NCBI RefSeq assembly: GCF_013307435.2
Contig: NZ_CP102845.1
Coordinates: 1,054,001 to 1,118,000, forward strand
Length of the DNA stretch: 64,000 nt
From: Microvirga terrae
GTDB lineage: Bacteria > Pseudomonadota > Alphaproteobacteria > Rhizobiales > Beijerinckiaceae
Reading direction: 5' to 3'
Below are positions 33,381 to 44,886 of this stretch, in pieces. The position numbers and the translations under genes were made by a program. The notes under the pieces are model-generated. The model worked only from the letters and a program-made list of their open reading frames with translations, was not told the DNA's origin and did not search any database. Every line of letters begins with the position of its first letter. Position 1 is the first letter of the stretch.

Positions 33381-34160
33381 ATGGAGCTTCAAGGCAAGGT
33401 CGCGCTCGTGACGGGCGCAGGATCCGGCATCGGCAAGGCGGCCGCCCTGCGCTTCGCGCGCGAGGGCGCTATGATCGGCGTGCTGAGCCACACCGACGAC
33501 GAAATCCGCAAGGTCGCCGAGGAGATCGAGCAGGCCGGCGGCAGAGCCGTCGCGCTGGTGGCCGACGTCGCGGATGACGGTCAGATGCGCAAGGCCCTGG
33601 CCGATCTGCTCCAGGCCTTCGGCCGCCTCGATATCGTGTTCGCGAATGCGGGCATCAATGGCGTCTGGGCTCCCATCGACGAGCTGCAGCCCGAGGAATG
33701 GGACCGCACGATCAATACCAATCTGCGCGGCACCTATCTCACGCTCCATCATGCGGTCCCGCATTTGAAGAAGGGCGGGGGCGCCATCGTCATCACGGCG
33801 TCGATCAACGGATCGCGGACCTTCACCAGCGCGGGCGCGACCGCTTATTCGGCCAGCAAGGCGGCCCAGGTGGCGATGGCGCAGATGCTAGCCGTCGAAC
33901 TCGCCAAGCACAGGATCCGCGTGAATGTGGTCTGTCCTGGCAAGATCGACACGGAGATCTCAGACAACACTACGAAGCGGCATACGGAAGAGGCCGAGGT
34001 TCCTGCCGAATATCCGGCCGGCTCTATCCCGCTGACCGGCCAGGATCCGGGCACGAGCGACGAGGTGGCCGACCTCGTGCTCTTCCTCGCCTCCGACCGT
34101 GCACGGCACATCACCGGCACGCCGGTCTGGATCGACGGCGGTCAATCGCTGCTGGTATAG
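33381..34160 (+). CDS. SDR family oxidoreductase
   Basis: A classical 259-residue short-chain dehydrogenase. It has the NAD(P) loop TGAGSGIGKAAALRFAREGA, NAGI in FANAGINGVW, catalytic Ser in TASINGSR, and YSASKAAQVAMAQM for Tyr and Lys. The C-terminus DRARHITGTPVWIDGGQSLL is standard. The Ala/Gly pattern after the first strand does not clearly favour NADP over NAD. Probable substrates are alcohols, ketones or sugars; not determinable. It converges with the MFS transporter gene with 21 bases between stops. Confidence 0.93.
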   Translation: MELQGKVALVTGAGSGIGKAAALRFAREGAMIGVLSHTDDEIRKVAEEIEQAGGRAVALVADVADDGQMRKALADLLQAFGRLDIVFANAGINGVWAPIDELQPEEWDRTINTNLRGTYLTLHHAVPHLKKGGGAIVITASINGSRTFTSAGATAYSASKAAQVAMAQMLAVELAKHRIRVNVVCPGKIDTEISDNTTKRHTEEAEVPAEYPAGSIPLTGQDPGTSDEVADLVLFLASDRARHITGTPVWIDGGQSLLV

Positions 34161-34181
34161 CGCCCGACCGGCTGGAGGCGT

Positions 34182-35417
34182 TCAGGAGGCTTCCAGCTGC
34201 GTGCCGACCGGGATGGAGGGTTCGGGAACGAAGGTCTCCTTTTTCTCCGATGGAGGCGCGGCGCGCTGCAGGCTGCGATAGGCGCCCCAGATCGCCATGA
34301 GCGCCTGGGCGATGATCACGACGTAGAGAAGGCCCAACCGTCCGAACTCCGTCATCGCCATGCCGGCGATGATCGGGCCGACCGTGGCACCCACGCCCTG
34401 CAGGATCAGAAGCCCGCCCGCCGCCGCGACGAACTCGCCGGGCTTCACCATGTCGTTCACGTGGGCGGTGACGATGCTGTAGGTCGGGATCACGCTGCCG
34501 CCGAAGACGGCCACATAGAGGAAGATCAGCCACACCGGCACCGTGAGCGGCACGAAATGAATGAGCGCGAGCAGGATCGCGGCCGCCATCGCTGAGGCCC
34601 CGATGATCACGTGGCGCCGGTCCATGCGGTCCGAAAGCCAGCCCAGCGGATAGGTGGTGGCGAACCCGCCGAGCGTGCCGCAGGCCATGAAGATCGCGAT
34701 TTCTGTGGTGTCCAGTCCGCGCTCCTGCGCCCAGATGGGTCCGAGCGCGAAGAACGAGCTCGTGGTGACGCCACAGAGAACGGCCGCCACCACGCCGAAG
34801 GGTGATTGGCGGTAGAGCTGCATCAGGTTGATCTTCGTGTCGCTGACCGCATGAGCGGGCGCGGTGGCGCGCGACAGGGCGGTCGGGACCAGAGCGAGGC
34901 AGATGAGAATGGCGACGAAGCAGAACAGGCGGTAGCCGTATGGATCGCCCGCCGGCAGAAGCATCTGCCCACCAATGCCAGCGATCAGTCCGGTCATGCC
35001 GTAGACGCTGAGAACCTGTCCACGGGTTTGGGCGGTCACGGAAGCGTTGAGCCAGCTTTCGACCACGATGAAGAGGCCGGCGAAGCAGAAGCCGGTCAGA
35101 GCCCGCGCGGCGATCCAGACGGCCGGGCTGATCACCAGGAGGTGGAACAGCGCGGTCGACGCGGCAACCGCCGCCAGCGCCGCGAAGGTGCGGGTATGGC
35201 CCACCTGCTGGATCACGCGCCCGGCGTAAAGCGAGCCTATCACGATCCCGCCCCAGAAGGCGGCGCCCACGGCGCCGATCTCCGTCGGCGTGAACTGCTC
35301 GATACTCCCACGCACGCTGAGCAGCGTGCCCTGGAGGGTATTGCCGACCTGCATGAGAGCGTAGCCGAGAAGAAGGGCGAAAAGCGTCGGCAGCGTGGCC
35401 CGCAGGGACGAAGACAT
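34182..35417 (-). CDS. MFS transporter
   Basis: A 411-residue major facilitator permease with twelve hydrophobic segments. It begins LRATLPTLFALLLGYALMQV; the loop 2-3 has the shape GSLYAGRVIQQVGHTRTFAA, a version of the MFS G-x-x-x-D/R-x-x-G-R motif, repeated in the second half as PLGWLSDRMDRRHVIIGASA. The central loop is short and the C-terminus carries a charged cytoplasmic tail (PPSEKKETFVPEPSIPV). It resembles YcaD-like permeases in layout. The substrate is unknown; there is no adjacent regulator. Confidence 0.92.
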   Translation of the reverse strand: MSSSLRATLPTLFALLLGYALMQVGNTLQGTLLSVRGSIEQFTPTEIGAVGAAFWGGIVIGSLYAGRVIQQVGHTRTFAALAAVAASTALFHLLVISPAVWIAARALTGFCFAGLFIVVESWLNASVTAQTRGQVLSVYGMTGLIAGIGGQMLLPAGDPYGYRLFCFVAILICLALVPTALSRATAPAHAVSDTKINLMQLYRQSPFGVVAAVLCGVTTSSFFALGPIWAQERGLDTTEIAIFMACGTLGGFATTYPLGWLSDRMDRRHVIIGASAMAAAILLALIHFVPLTVPVWLIFLYVAVFGGSVIPTYSIVTAHVNDMVKPGEFVAAAGGLLILQGVGATVGPIIAGMAMTEFGRLGLLYVVIIAQALMAIWGAYRSLQRAAPPSEKKETFVPEPSIPVGTQLEAS

Positions 35418-35624
35418 GGGTTCTCCTTTGAACGAGATCCTGTGGCTCGGATGTGCGGCATGCGGAACGATTCGGCCCTGTGCCCCTATGGACGTGCCGA
35501 AGCCCGGCGTCGGAAGACCCCGTTCTTCAGCCAGCGATCATATTGGAGAGACCAAAGCCCCGCGCTGAGTTGAACTCTGAGGCGGGGGGCAGGTTCCAGC
35601 CTTTGCTGCTGCAGTGCAGCAACA

Positions 35625-35660
35625 AAATGAAAGGCCCGGCCTGGGTAAAAGCCGGGCCTT
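35625..35660 (-). terminator. Terminator of lepA
   Basis: On the minus strand AAGGCCCGGC, a 10-base loop, GCCGGGCCTT and then TCATTTTG. A perfect 10-bp stem beginning 34 bases after the lepA stop. Confidence 0.9.
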
Positions 35661-35693
35661 GATGTGAGCGGAAGACGCTTCGAGGTTTCTCGA

Positions 35694-37499
<1,806 letters not shown>

Positions 37500-37781
37500 A
37501 ATTCTGCTGATATAAGAATGTTCAGGCCGCAATAGCAGGGTGGCCCCCCAAAGCCAAGGGAGACCGGTGTCGCGCGCCTCGAACCGAAGGCCGAGGCATC
37601 GGGGCGACCGGAAGGGGCTCTACGGGCTCGGCAGGAGACTCAGGTCGGGTCTTTTCGGATGGATCGGGCGAGCGGCGGAGCGCAATGGAGCCGTTGTGCC
37701 CTGTCCGGATCGCGCTTCGCTTTCAGCATGGAAGGGGGAGGCGCGGAACAAGGCGTCCGCGCCTGTCGACGGGTGGGACGG

Positions 37782-38189
37782 TTACCGGGCGCACTCGACG
37801 GGAACGCGCTGGTCGGTGCCCTGGACCAGGACGGTCCGGCACGGCACGCCGTTGATAACCCGGATCTCGTGGGGGGCGGCCGTCGGGAAGGCAGAGGCCG
37901 GCGTGCCGGAGACCGGGGCCCCGGCGGCCCGCGGGGCGACGAGAACGCTGCCCGTGGTCGTCGGATCCATTCCGATCATGCCGGCCTGGCTGGCGCACTG
38001 GACCGGGACGCGCGTGTTGCTCTCGCGGTCGAGAATGGTCCGGCAGGGTACGCCGTTGATCATCTGGACTTCGTGCGGAGCGGCGTTCGGGAAGGGCGAG
38101 CCGGGGGTGCCGCTGGTCTGGGCCTGGGCGAGGCCGAGGGTGCCGAGGGCCATGAGGCCGGCGCTGGCGATGATCGCTGCTGTCTTCAA
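37782..38189 (-). CDS. Secreted protein with an internal duplication
   Basis: The mature protein is two imperfect copies of one unit: APHEVQMINGVPCRTILDRE with NTRVPVQCA, and APHEIRVINGVPCRTVLVQG with DQRVPVECA, joined by a Pro/Ala-rich linker. Each unit has two Cys residues, suggesting a disulfide in the periplasm. A signal peptide (MKTAAIIASAGLMALGTLGL) is cut near AQA. A TTG start at 38189 is favoured since GGAGGAGG lies at ideal spacing before it; an ATG five codons upstream (38204) overlaps that Shine-Dalgarno sequence. Function unknown. Confidence 0.75.
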   Translation of the reverse strand: MKTAAIIASAGLMALGTLGLAQAQTSGTPGSPFPNAAPHEVQMINGVPCRTILDRESNTRVPVQCASQAGMIGMDPTTTGSVLVAPRAAGAPVSGTPASAFPTAAPHEIRVINGVPCRTVLVQGTDQRVPVECAR

Positions 38190-38299
38190 GGAAACCTCCT
38201 CCATGGGTAGGAACATTGGCCGCATGTGCGGACAGGAGGGTTAACGCGTCAGACGGGGATGGTTCCCTTGCGGGGGCAGGGGCGGAGCGGCACTCGCGC

Positions 38300-39391
38300 T
38301 TATCGGCCCTGTTCCAGGATGCGGGATATCACCTTGGCGGTGTAATCGACCATCGGGACGATGCGGGCGTAGTTGAGACGGGTGGGGCCGATGACGCCCA
38401 GAACCCCGACGATCTTCTGGCCGCCGTCCCGGAAGGGGGCGGCGATCATCGACGAGCCGGAGAGCGAGAAGAGCTTGTTCTCCGAGCCGATGAAGATGCG
38501 CACACCCTCGCCGCCTTCGGCCCGGCTCAGGAGGTCGATCACGTCGGTCTGGGTTTCGAGGTCGGAGAAGAGCAGGCGGATGCGCTCCAGATCCTCGGCG
38601 GCCTTCAGGTCGTCGAGGAGGTTGGCTTGGCCGCGCACGATCAGCTGGCGGGAATCCGCCGGCCCCGCCGTGGTGGCAAGCCCCGCCTCCACGAGCCTTG
38701 CGGTCAGAGCGTCGAGCTCGCGCTCCATCTCCTCGCGGCGGGTCTGGATCTCGCGCTTCACGTCGCCGAGCGTCTTGCCCTGGATGCGGGCATTGAGAAA
38801 GTTTCCGGCCTCGACCAGGGCGCCTGCGGGCAGCCCGGCCGGCAGGTCGAGGAGGCGGTTTTCCACCGAGCCGTCCTCGGAGACGAGCACCACCAGGGCG
38901 CGGGTCGGGTCGAGCCGTACGAATTCGATGTGCTTGAGGCGTGCGTTGGACTTGGACGTCACCACGACCCCGGCGCCACGCGAGACGCCGGACAGGAGCG
39001 CGGAAGCCTCGGCCAGGGCCGTTTCCAGGGTATGGCCCGAGGCGGCCGCCCGCATCTGGGCCTCGATCCGCGAGCGCTCCTCGGAGGTGACGTCGCCGAT
39101 TTCCATCATGGCGTCGACGAAGAAGCGCAGCCCCGTCTCGGTCGGCAGCCGTCCGGCGCTGGTGTGGGGTGCGAAGATCAGGCCCGCCGACTCCAGATCC
39201 GCCATCACGTTGCGGATCGACGCGGGCGACAGCGTCATCGGCAGAATGCGGGAGAGATGGCGCGAGCCCACGGGCTCGCCGGTCACGAGGTAGCTCTCGA
39301 CGATCTGGCGGAAGATTTCGCGGGAACGGTCGTTCAGCTCCGCGATGGCGCGGGTTTCCGACAGATGGGAAAATGGACCGGTAGGATGCAT
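38300..39391 (-). CDS. hrcA: Heat-inducible transcription repressor HrcA
   Basis: A 363-residue HrcA with N-terminal winged helix ([40 protein letters not shown]), a GAF-like middle and the C-terminal inserted dimerisation part. The block [20 protein letters not shown] is highly conserved in HrcA. It represses groESL through CIRCE operators when GroEL is free. It is divergent from rph; no CIRCE sequence (TTAGCACTC and its partner) was seen in this window. Gene order hrcA, rph, rdgB, hemW is a known alphaproteobacterial arrangement. Confidence 0.96.
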   Translation of the reverse strand: MHPTGPFSHLSETRAIAELNDRSREIFRQIVESYLVTGEPVGSRHLSRILPMTLSPASIRNVMADLESAGLIFAPHTSAGRLPTETGLRFFVDAMMEIGDVTSEERSRIEAQMRAAASGHTLETALAEASALLSGVSRGAGVVVTSKSNARLKHIEFVRLDPTRALVVLVSEDGSVENRLLDLPAGLPAGALVEAGNFLNARIQGKTLGDVKREIQTRREEMERELDALTARLVEAGLATTAGPADSRQLIVRGQANLLDDLKAAEDLERIRLLFSDLETQTDVIDLLSRAEGGEGVRIFIGSENKLFSLSGSSMIAAPFRDGGQKIVGVLGVIGPTRLNYARIVPMVDYTAKVISRILEQGR

Positions 39392-39540
39392 CCGAAGGGT
39401 TCTACGCTCTCACAATTCCACCCAGCAAGTCAGTATTATGTGCGGATCGGACGTCCTTTAAGCAACCCTTGCGCTTGCCTAAACCGTCCTGCGGCTCCAA
39501 ACAGGCGGGGAATCGCAAGAGCTTTCAGGAGAAACCCGCC

Positions 39541-40254
39541 ATGCGTCCTTCCAAACGCGCCCCCGACGAACTGCGTCCCGTCACCCTGGAGCGGGGCGTG
39601 GCGCGCTATGCGGAAGGCTCCTGCCTGGTCTCCTTCGGCAATACCAGGGTGATCTGCACGGCCTCTCTCGAGGAGAAGGGGCCGCCGTGGCTGCGCGGCA
39701 CCGGCCGGGGCTGGGTGACGGCGGAATATTCCATGCTGCCCCGCGCCACCCACGAGCGCACCCGCCGGGAGGTCAATTCCGGCAAGCCTTCCGGGCGCAC
39801 CCAGGAGATCCAGCGCCTGATCGGCCGTAGCCTGCGCGCCGTGGTCAACCTGCCGGCCATCGGCGAGAAGCAGATCGTGGTCGATTGCGACGTGATCCAG
39901 GCCGACGGCGGCACCCGCACCGCGTCCATCACCGGCGCCTGGGTGGCGCTGCACGAATGCTTCACCTGGATGCAGAACCGCTCGATCATCTCGATCAACC
40001 CCCTGCGCGAGCCCGTCGCGGCGATCTCCTGCGGGATCTATCAGGGCCAGCCCGTGCTCGACCTCGACTACGCGGAGGACTCGGCCGCCGAGACCGACGC
40101 GAATTTCGTGATCACGGGTTCGGGCGGCATCGTCGAGGTTCAGGGCACCGCCGAGGGCAAGCCCTTCTCGGAGGAGGAGTTCCTGAGCCTCCTGCGGCTT
40201 GCCAAGGCCGGCGTGGCGCAGCTGGTCGATCTGCAGAAGAAGACCGTGGCATGA
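39541..40254 (+). CDS. rph: Ribonuclease PH
   Basis: A 237-residue phosphorolytic 3'-5' exoribonuclease that trims tRNA precursors. Family blocks are [60 protein letters not shown] and [20 protein letters not shown]. The phosphate-site Arg residues (in [11 protein letters not shown] and GGTRTAS) are intact. The ATG at 39541 follows CAGGAG; the frame extends upstream to 39469 without family similarity. Its stop overlaps the start of rdgB (ATGA), implying coupling. Confidence 0.97.
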   Translation: MRPSKRAPDELRPVTLERGVARYAEGSCLVSFGNTRVICTASLEEKGPPWLRGTGRGWVTAEYSMLPRATHERTRREVNSGKPSGRTQEIQRLIGRSLRAVVNLPAIGEKQIVVDCDVIQADGGTRTASITGAWVALHECFTWMQNRSIISINPLREPVAAISCGIYQGQPVLDLDYAEDSAAETDANFVITGSGGIVEVQGTAEGKPFSEEEFLSLLRLAKAGVAQLVDLQKKTVA

Positions 40255-40892
40255 GCATCCATCGTTCCCTGACCGGCAAGGTCGTTATCGCCACCCATAA
40301 TGCGGGCAAGCTCAGGGAGATGCGGGAGCTGCTCGCTCCCTTCGGCGTCGAGGCCGTGTCGGCCGGCGAACTCGGACTGCCGGTCCCGGACGAAACCGGC
40401 CACATGTTCGCCGAGAACGCCGCCATCAAGGCCCATGCGGCGGCGATCGCCACGGGCCTGCCGGCGCTCTCTGACGATTCGGGCCTGTGCGTTCATGCGC
40501 TCGACGGCGCGCCTGGCCTGTTCACGGCCGACTGGGCCGGGCCGAAGAAGGACTTCGATGCCGCCATGGAGCGGGTGGAGCGCGAGCTGCTGAAGCGCGA
40601 GGCGACGGACCGGAAGGCCCATTTCGTCTCTGCCCTCGTCATCGCTTGGCCGGACGGGCACGAGGAGCTGTTCGAGGGGCGGGTCTTCGGCCAAGTGGTC
40701 TGGCCGCCGCGCGGCGACAAGGGTTTCGGCTACGATCCCATGTTCCAGCCGGACGGGTTCACTGAGACATTCGGGGAGATCTCCTCGGAGGAGAAGCACG
40801 GCATCGACTGGTCGAAGCCGGAACCGGAGGGCCTGTCCCACCGCGCCCGCGCCTTCGTGAAGCTCGCGGCCGGTTGCCTGCACCGGGTGTGA
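40251..40892 (+). CDS. rdgB: dITP/XTP pyrophosphatase (RdgB/HAM1)
   Basis: A 213-residue nucleotide-sanitising enzyme removing non-canonical purine triphosphates. Typical sites are [20 protein letters not shown] (the T-HN-GK motif), [40 protein letters not shown] and [15 protein letters not shown]. The catalytic Asp and Glu are preserved. It overlaps rph by four bases and shares its promoter. Followed by a family-A palindromic element. Confidence 0.97.
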   Translation: MSIHRSLTGKVVIATHNAGKLREMRELLAPFGVEAVSAGELGLPVPDETGHMFAENAAIKAHAAAIATGLPALSDDSGLCVHALDGAPGLFTADWAGPKKDFDAAMERVERELLKREATDRKAHFVSALVIAWPDGHEELFEGRVFGQVVWPPRGDKGFGYDPMFQPDGFTETFGEISSEEKHGIDWSKPEPEGLSHRARAFVKLAAGCLHRV

Positions 40893-40902
40893 CGCTCTCG
40901 AT

Positions 40903-40991
40903 GTCATCACCGAGCTTGTGCCGGTGATCCCGATCCTTTGAAGCGCAGCCTTCTTCCAATCGGGATGGCCGGGACAAGCCCGGCCATGACG
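40903..40991. repeat. Intergenic palindromic element, family A
   Basis: Two hairpins joined by an inner dyad. The first is TCATCACCGAGCTTGTGCCG with GTGATCCCGAT; after a GAAGCGCAGCC spacer, ATCGGGATGGCCGGGACAAG continues to CCCGGCCATGACG. Same architecture as the copies at 49857, 56986, 59399 and 61109. Confidence 0.85.
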
Positions 40992-41002
40992 TAAACGGTG
41001 TT

Positions 41003-41033
41003 CGAAAAGAAGGAGCGCCCCGAAGGGCGCTCC
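41003..41033 (-). terminator. Terminator of the DUF2852 gene
   Basis: On the minus strand GGAGCGCCC, loop TTCG, GGGCGCTCC followed by TTCTTTTC: a 9-bp GC-rich stem with T-rich tail, 20 bases after the stop. Confidence 0.9.
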
Positions 41034-41052
41034 GCAGACTTGGATCGTCGGG

Positions 41053-41529
41053 TTAGACGTTCGTGGTGCCGTTGCCCCGGCGCTTGGCCATGTAGGCATC
41101 GAACTCCTCGCGGTCCTTGGCCCGCTTCAGCTCCTCGACGAAGTTCCTGAACTCGCGGGCCTCCTCGTCGAGCTTGCGGCGCTCCTGCTCGAGGCGCTCG
41201 AGCTCGCTGCGGCGATAATCGTCGAAGGCCGCATTGCCCGTGCTGGCGAAGCCGCCGAAGCCGGCAGGACCGCGTGAGGCGAAGAAGTCATCCTTGGCTC
41301 GGCCGAAGGAGTCGCGGAAGAAGGCTCGCGCCTCGTCGTATTTCGGATATCCACACATTTTCCACACCAGATAGGCCAGCGCGAGCGGCCAGACGAAGAT
41401 GAAGCCCAGAATGATGCCGACGATCTCCAGACCGCGTCCGGGCTTGCGCCCGCAGCGGCGGTGAGCGCCGTTGTTCCAGGGGCCCGCATGCGGGCCCGCG
41501 TTCCAGGCGGCGGAGGCAGAGTCAGACAT
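41053..41529 (-). CDS. DUF2852 family membrane protein
   Basis: A 158-residue protein. A His/Gly/Trp-rich cytoplasmic start (AGPHAGPWNNGAHRRCGRKP) precedes one membrane helix (EIVGIILGFIFVWPLALAYL). A long charged coiled-coil follows (LERLEQERRKLDEEAREFRN; FVEELKRAKDREEFDAYM). DUF2852 is restricted to alphaproteobacteria and has no defined role. The gene has GGAGG 5 bases before the ATG; an unusual perfect inverted repeat at 41541-41565 covers its promoter region, pointing to regulation, perhaps by the TetR-type protein encoded just upstream. Confidence 0.92.
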   Translation of the reverse strand: MSDSASAAWNAGPHAGPWNNGAHRRCGRKPGRGLEIVGIILGFIFVWPLALAYLVWKMCGYPKYDEARAFFRDSFGRAKDDFFASRGPAGFGGFASTGNAAFDDYRRSELERLEQERRKLDEEAREFRNFVEELKRAKDREEFDAYMAKRRGNGTTNV

Positions 41530-41540
41530 TGGAGGTCCCT

Positions 41541-41565
41541 ATGTTAATGCTAACAACATTAACAT
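41541..41565. promoter_or_regulatory. Perfect 9-bp inverted repeat, candidate operator
   Basis: ATGTTAATG, 7 bases, CATTAACAT. It lies 12 bases before the DUF2852 start codon and 40 bases after the stop codon of the TetR-type gene. Size and symmetry fit a TetR-family operator; the AT-rich arms stand out from the GC-rich context. Confidence 0.6.
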
Positions 41566-41604
41566 GCGGATCGATCTTGGCGCTTTCAAGGGAGGGTGTT
41601 CCGA

Positions 41605-42276
41605 TTATTTCGCGGACGCGTCCGACCGGCCCTTTAGGGCGCCATGAACGAGCGCGAGCACGCCGGCCCGCAGCAGCTCGTATTTGTCGGGCAGGCCGGG
41701 GCCCTTCGGCAGCTGGCCTGCGGCGTCGAGGGTCGCGATGCCGTGGGACAGAGCCCAGACCTCGATGGCGATGAACCGGACATCGACGCTCTGGAAGCCC
41801 TCCGGGAAGGTCTGGGACAGGGCCTGGACCAGGAAATCGAAGGCGTTGCCGACCGGCTTGCCGCCGCTCTGGATGCTTTTGGCCCAGAACGGCCCGCAGG
41901 ACGCCTCGCCCTCGGCCGGCTTGGCGGAGAACATGGCGGTGTAGAAGCCCGGCTCCTGCTCGGCGAAGGCCAGATAGGCCTCGCCCATGCGGGTGAAGCG
42001 CTCCAGGGCCGTGCCCTCGCTCTGCAAGGCCCGCCCGAGGCGCTTCGCCAGCTCGTCGTAGCCGCGGAAGGCGACCTCGGCCACGAGTGCGTCCCGGCCG
42101 CGGAAATGACGGTAGAGCGCCGCCGGCGTGACCCCGACCAGCTTGGCCGCGTCCGCCAGGGTGAAGCCTCCGATGCCCCGCTCGGCAATGAAGCGCTGCG
42201 CTGCCTCGATCAGCGCCTCCTTCAGGTTGCCGTGATGGTAGCCCTGTCGGTCGAACGGGCCGCGCCAATGCCGCAT
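41605..42276 (-). CDS. TetR/AcrR family transcriptional regulator
   Basis: A 223-residue regulator with an N-terminal helix-turn-helix (ALIEAAQRFIAERGIGGFTL; AKLVGVTPAALYRHFRGRDA), followed by an all-helical ligand and dimer domain of the WHG type (EQEPGFYTAMFSA.., FIAIEVWALSHGIATLDAAG). It begins MRHWRGPFDRQGYHHGNLKE, as in rhizobial members. Downstream on the same strand is DUF2852, with the palindrome between. It probably controls itself or DUF2852; the ligand is unknown. Confidence 0.92.
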   Translation of the reverse strand: MRHWRGPFDRQGYHHGNLKEALIEAAQRFIAERGIGGFTLADAAKLVGVTPAALYRHFRGRDALVAEVAFRGYDELAKRLGRALQSEGTALERFTRMGEAYLAFAEQEPGFYTAMFSAKPAEGEASCGPFWAKSIQSGGKPVGNAFDFLVQALSQTFPEGFQSVDVRFIAIEVWALSHGIATLDAAGQLPKGPGLPDKYELLRAGVLALVHGALKGRSDASAK

Positions 42277-42515
42277 GCTGGGTTCCTAACTCTCTGCCGT
42301 CCGATCTTAGGGCTCCGCGCCAGCGGAGGCCAGAACGGAAGACGATCTGGGAGTGAACAACCTTGTGAGTGGTCGGGTTCAGAAGAGTTTGAGGGAACGG
42401 GCTTTCGGTGCGGCAGGGCCGATCCCGGATCCCGGTTGCCCGCCCGGGATGACGACGTCCGAATCGCGACAACGCCACCCGTGACGTCGGGCGGGAGACC
42501 TGCCATATACGGCCC

Positions 42516-43676
42516 ATGATCGATCATCCGACGCGCGATGTGGGCTTTGGCGTCTATGTCCATTGGCCCTTCTGCGCCTCCAAGTGCCCCTATTGCGACT
42601 TCAACAGCCACGTCCGCCACCAGCCGGTGGACCAGGAGCGGTTTCTGGCCGCCTTCCGGCGCGAGATCGCCCATATGGCCGCGCGGATCCCAGGGCGTAC
42701 GGTCACGAGCATCTTCTTCGGCGGCGGCACGCCCTCGCTCATGCGTCCTCAGACCGTGGGGGCGATCCTCGACGCCATCGGCGGCGCCTGGGGGATCGAC
42801 CCGAAGGCCGAGGTGACGCTCGAGGCCAATCCCACCAGCGTCGAGGCGGAGCGGTTCCGCGGCTACCGGACAGCCGGCATCAACCGGGTCTCGCTCGGCG
42901 TCCAGGCCCTCAACGACCCCGACCTGAAGCGCCTCGGGCGCATGCATTCGGTCGAGGAGGCCCTCGGCGCGGTCAAGATCGCGGCTTCCATCTTCGAGCG
43001 CTATTCCTTCGACCTGATCTACGCCCGTCCGGGCCAGACGCCTCACGAATGGGGTGAGGAACTGGAGCAGGCGATCTCGCATGCGGTCGAGCACCTGTCG
43101 CTCTATCAGCTCACCATCGAGCCCGGTACCTGGTTCCAGCGCCTCTACGATGCGGGCAAGATCACGGTGCCGGACGAGGAGACGGGCCGCGCCCTCTACG
43201 ACATCACGCAGGAAACCTGTGCGAAGCATGGCCTGCCGGCTTACGAGATCTCGAACCATGCCAGGCCCGGGGCGGAATCACGGCACAACCTGCTCTACTG
43301 GCGCTACGGCGAATATGCGGGCATCGGCCCGGGCGCCCATGGGCGTCTCGTGACGGGGAACGCGCGGCTCGCCACCGCGACCGAGAAGCATCCCGAGACC
43401 TGGCTGGAACTGGTGGAGCGCGAGGGCCACGGCGTCGTCGACGAGGAGGTGCTAACCTCCGAGGCCGAAGGCGACGAGTTCCTGCTCATGGGGTTGCGCC
43501 TGAAGGAGGGCGTGGATCCGCGCCGCTTCGAGGCCTTCACGGGCAGGACGATCAACCAGAGGCGTCTGCGGATCCTCGAAGAGGAGGGGCTTGTCCGCCA
43601 TGACGGCTCGCGCCTCGCCGTGACCCCGAAGGGCTTCCCGGTGCTCAATGCGGTGATCGCGGAACTGGCCGCGTAA
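42516..43676 (+). CDS. hemW: Radical SAM heme chaperone HemW
   Basis: A 386-residue radical SAM protein with C20, C24 and C27 (WPFCASKCPYCDFNSH) binding the 4Fe-4S cluster, followed by FFGGGTPSLMRP and EANPTSVEAERFRGYRTAGI. The HemW-type C-terminal domain has ARPGAESRHNLLYWRYGEYA and IGPGAHGRL. It lacks the extra Cys of coproporphyrinogen dehydrogenase HemN and matches the heme-trafficking family previously called HemN-like. Position after rph-rdgB is conserved in Hyphomicrobiales. Confidence 0.95.
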   Translation: MIDHPTRDVGFGVYVHWPFCASKCPYCDFNSHVRHQPVDQERFLAAFRREIAHMAARIPGRTVTSIFFGGGTPSLMRPQTVGAILDAIGGAWGIDPKAEVTLEANPTSVEAERFRGYRTAGINRVSLGVQALNDPDLKRLGRMHSVEEALGAVKIAASIFERYSFDLIYARPGQTPHEWGEELEQAISHAVEHLSLYQLTIEPGTWFQRLYDAGKITVPDEETGRALYDITQETCAKHGLPAYEISNHARPGAESRHNLLYWRYGEYAGIGPGAHGRLVTGNARLATATEKHPETWLELVEREGHGVVDEEVLTSEAEGDEFLLMGLRLKEGVDPRRFEAFTGRTINQRRLRILEEEGLVRHDGSRLAVTPKGFPVLNAVIAELAA

Positions 43677-43683
43677 GGCAATC

Positions 43684-43725
43684 CCCGATGTCGACACGGG
43701 CTTTGTGCCGGTGACCCCGATTGTT
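43684..43725. repeat. Partial family-A palindromic element
   Basis: Only the first hairpin is kept, in diverged form (GTGCCGGTGACCCCGATTG). The second hairpin is lost. Confidence 0.5.
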
Positions 43726-43778
43726 TGCTCGCGGCGCTTCACCGGGCCGGCCTCAGCCAAGGCGGGTGAGCGTGGAGC

Positions 43779-44723
43779 CTAGCGCCCCAGCTTGCTCTCG
43801 ATCACGTCCCACACCTTGACCGCGAGATCCGGCCCGCCGAGGCGCTTGATGGCCCGGATGCCCGTGGGGGCCGTCACGTTGATCTCGGTGAGGTTGCCGT
43901 CGATCACGTCGATGCCCACAAGGATCAGGCCCATTCGCTTGAGATCGGGCCCGATGGTCTCGCAGATCTCGCGCTCGCGCGGCGTCAGGTCCGTGGGCTT
44001 CGCCGCGCCGCCGCGCACCATGTTCGAGCGGATGTCGTTGGCGGCCGGCACCCGGTTGATCGCGCCCGCCGCCTCGCCGTCGATAAGGATGATGCGCTTG
44101 TCGCCCTCGGTGATCTTCGGCAGGAAGCGCTGGATCACCCAGGGCTCGCGGAACAGGTTGGCGAACAGGTCGTAGAGCGAGCCGAAATTCGGGTCCTCGC
44201 GGCCGACCTTGAACACGCTCGCGCCGCCGTGGCCGTAGAGCGGCTTCATCACCACGTCGCCGTGCTCGCGCCGGAACTCGTCGATCTCCTGCCTGTCGCG
44301 GGAGATCAGGGTCGGGGGCATCAGGTGGGGGAAATGCGTGACGAAGATCTTTTCCGGCGCGTTGCGCACATGGGTCGGATCGTTGACCACCAGGGTCTTG
44401 GGATGGATGCGCTCGAGAAAATGCGTAGCCGTGATATAGGCCAGGTCGAAGGGCGGATCCTGGCGCATGAGTACCGCGTCGACACCCGACAGATCGATCC
44501 GCTCGGGCGTCCCGAGGCTGAAATGGTCGCCTTCGACGTCGCGCGCCTCGATGCTCTCCGCCATGGCGATGACCTTGCCGTCGCGAAGGGACAAGCGGTC
44601 GGGAGTGTAGTGCAGGACCCGATGTCCGCGCCGCTGGGCTTCGAGCAGCAGCGCGAAGCCCGTATCGCCCGCGATTTTGATGCTGCGGATGTGATCCATC
44701 TGGAACGCAACGGTGAGGGTCAT
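43779..44723 (-). CDS. gshB: Glutathione synthetase
   Basis: A 314-residue ATP-grasp ligase adding glycine to gamma-glutamylcysteine. N-terminal block: [20 protein letters not shown]. Substrate region: [23 protein letters not shown]-grasp: [20 protein letters not shown] and [20 protein letters not shown]. Near the end is the Mg-binding stretch [20 protein letters not shown]. All catalytic motifs are present and the length is that of E. coli GshB. It is transcribed away from the lipid-kinase-like gene. Confidence 0.97.
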   Translation of the reverse strand: MTLTVAFQMDHIRSIKIAGDTGFALLLEAQRRGHRVLHYTPDRLSLRDGKVIAMAESIEARDVEGDHFSLGTPERIDLSGVDAVLMRQDPPFDLAYITATHFLERIHPKTLVVNDPTHVRNAPEKIFVTHFPHLMPPTLISRDRQEIDEFRREHGDVVMKPLYGHGGASVFKVGREDPNFGSLYDLFANLFREPWVIQRFLPKITEGDKRIILIDGEAAGAINRVPAANDIRSNMVRGGAAKPTDLTPREREICETIGPDLKRMGLILVGIDVIDGNLTEINVTAPTGIRAIKRLGGPDLAVKVWDVIESKLGR

Positions 44724-44886
44724 GCGTCAGGTCTCCTTGGGAAGCAGGGTTATTGGCCCTAAAGTTCAGGATGGCAACTCTTCATCGCCGGCGGCGTGAA
44801 CGAAAAGCCCGGAGGCGGGTTATTCAACGGCCCCGCTTCGAAGGCGCCCCTTGCGGATCCCCTCAAGCTTTTCCATGTAGTCGAGC

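Noticed and set aside
39392..39540. CIRCE operator between hrcA and rph
   Set aside because: I looked for TTAGCACTC and GAGTGCTAA on both strands and saw neither; in this group CIRCE normally precedes groESL, which is not in the window.
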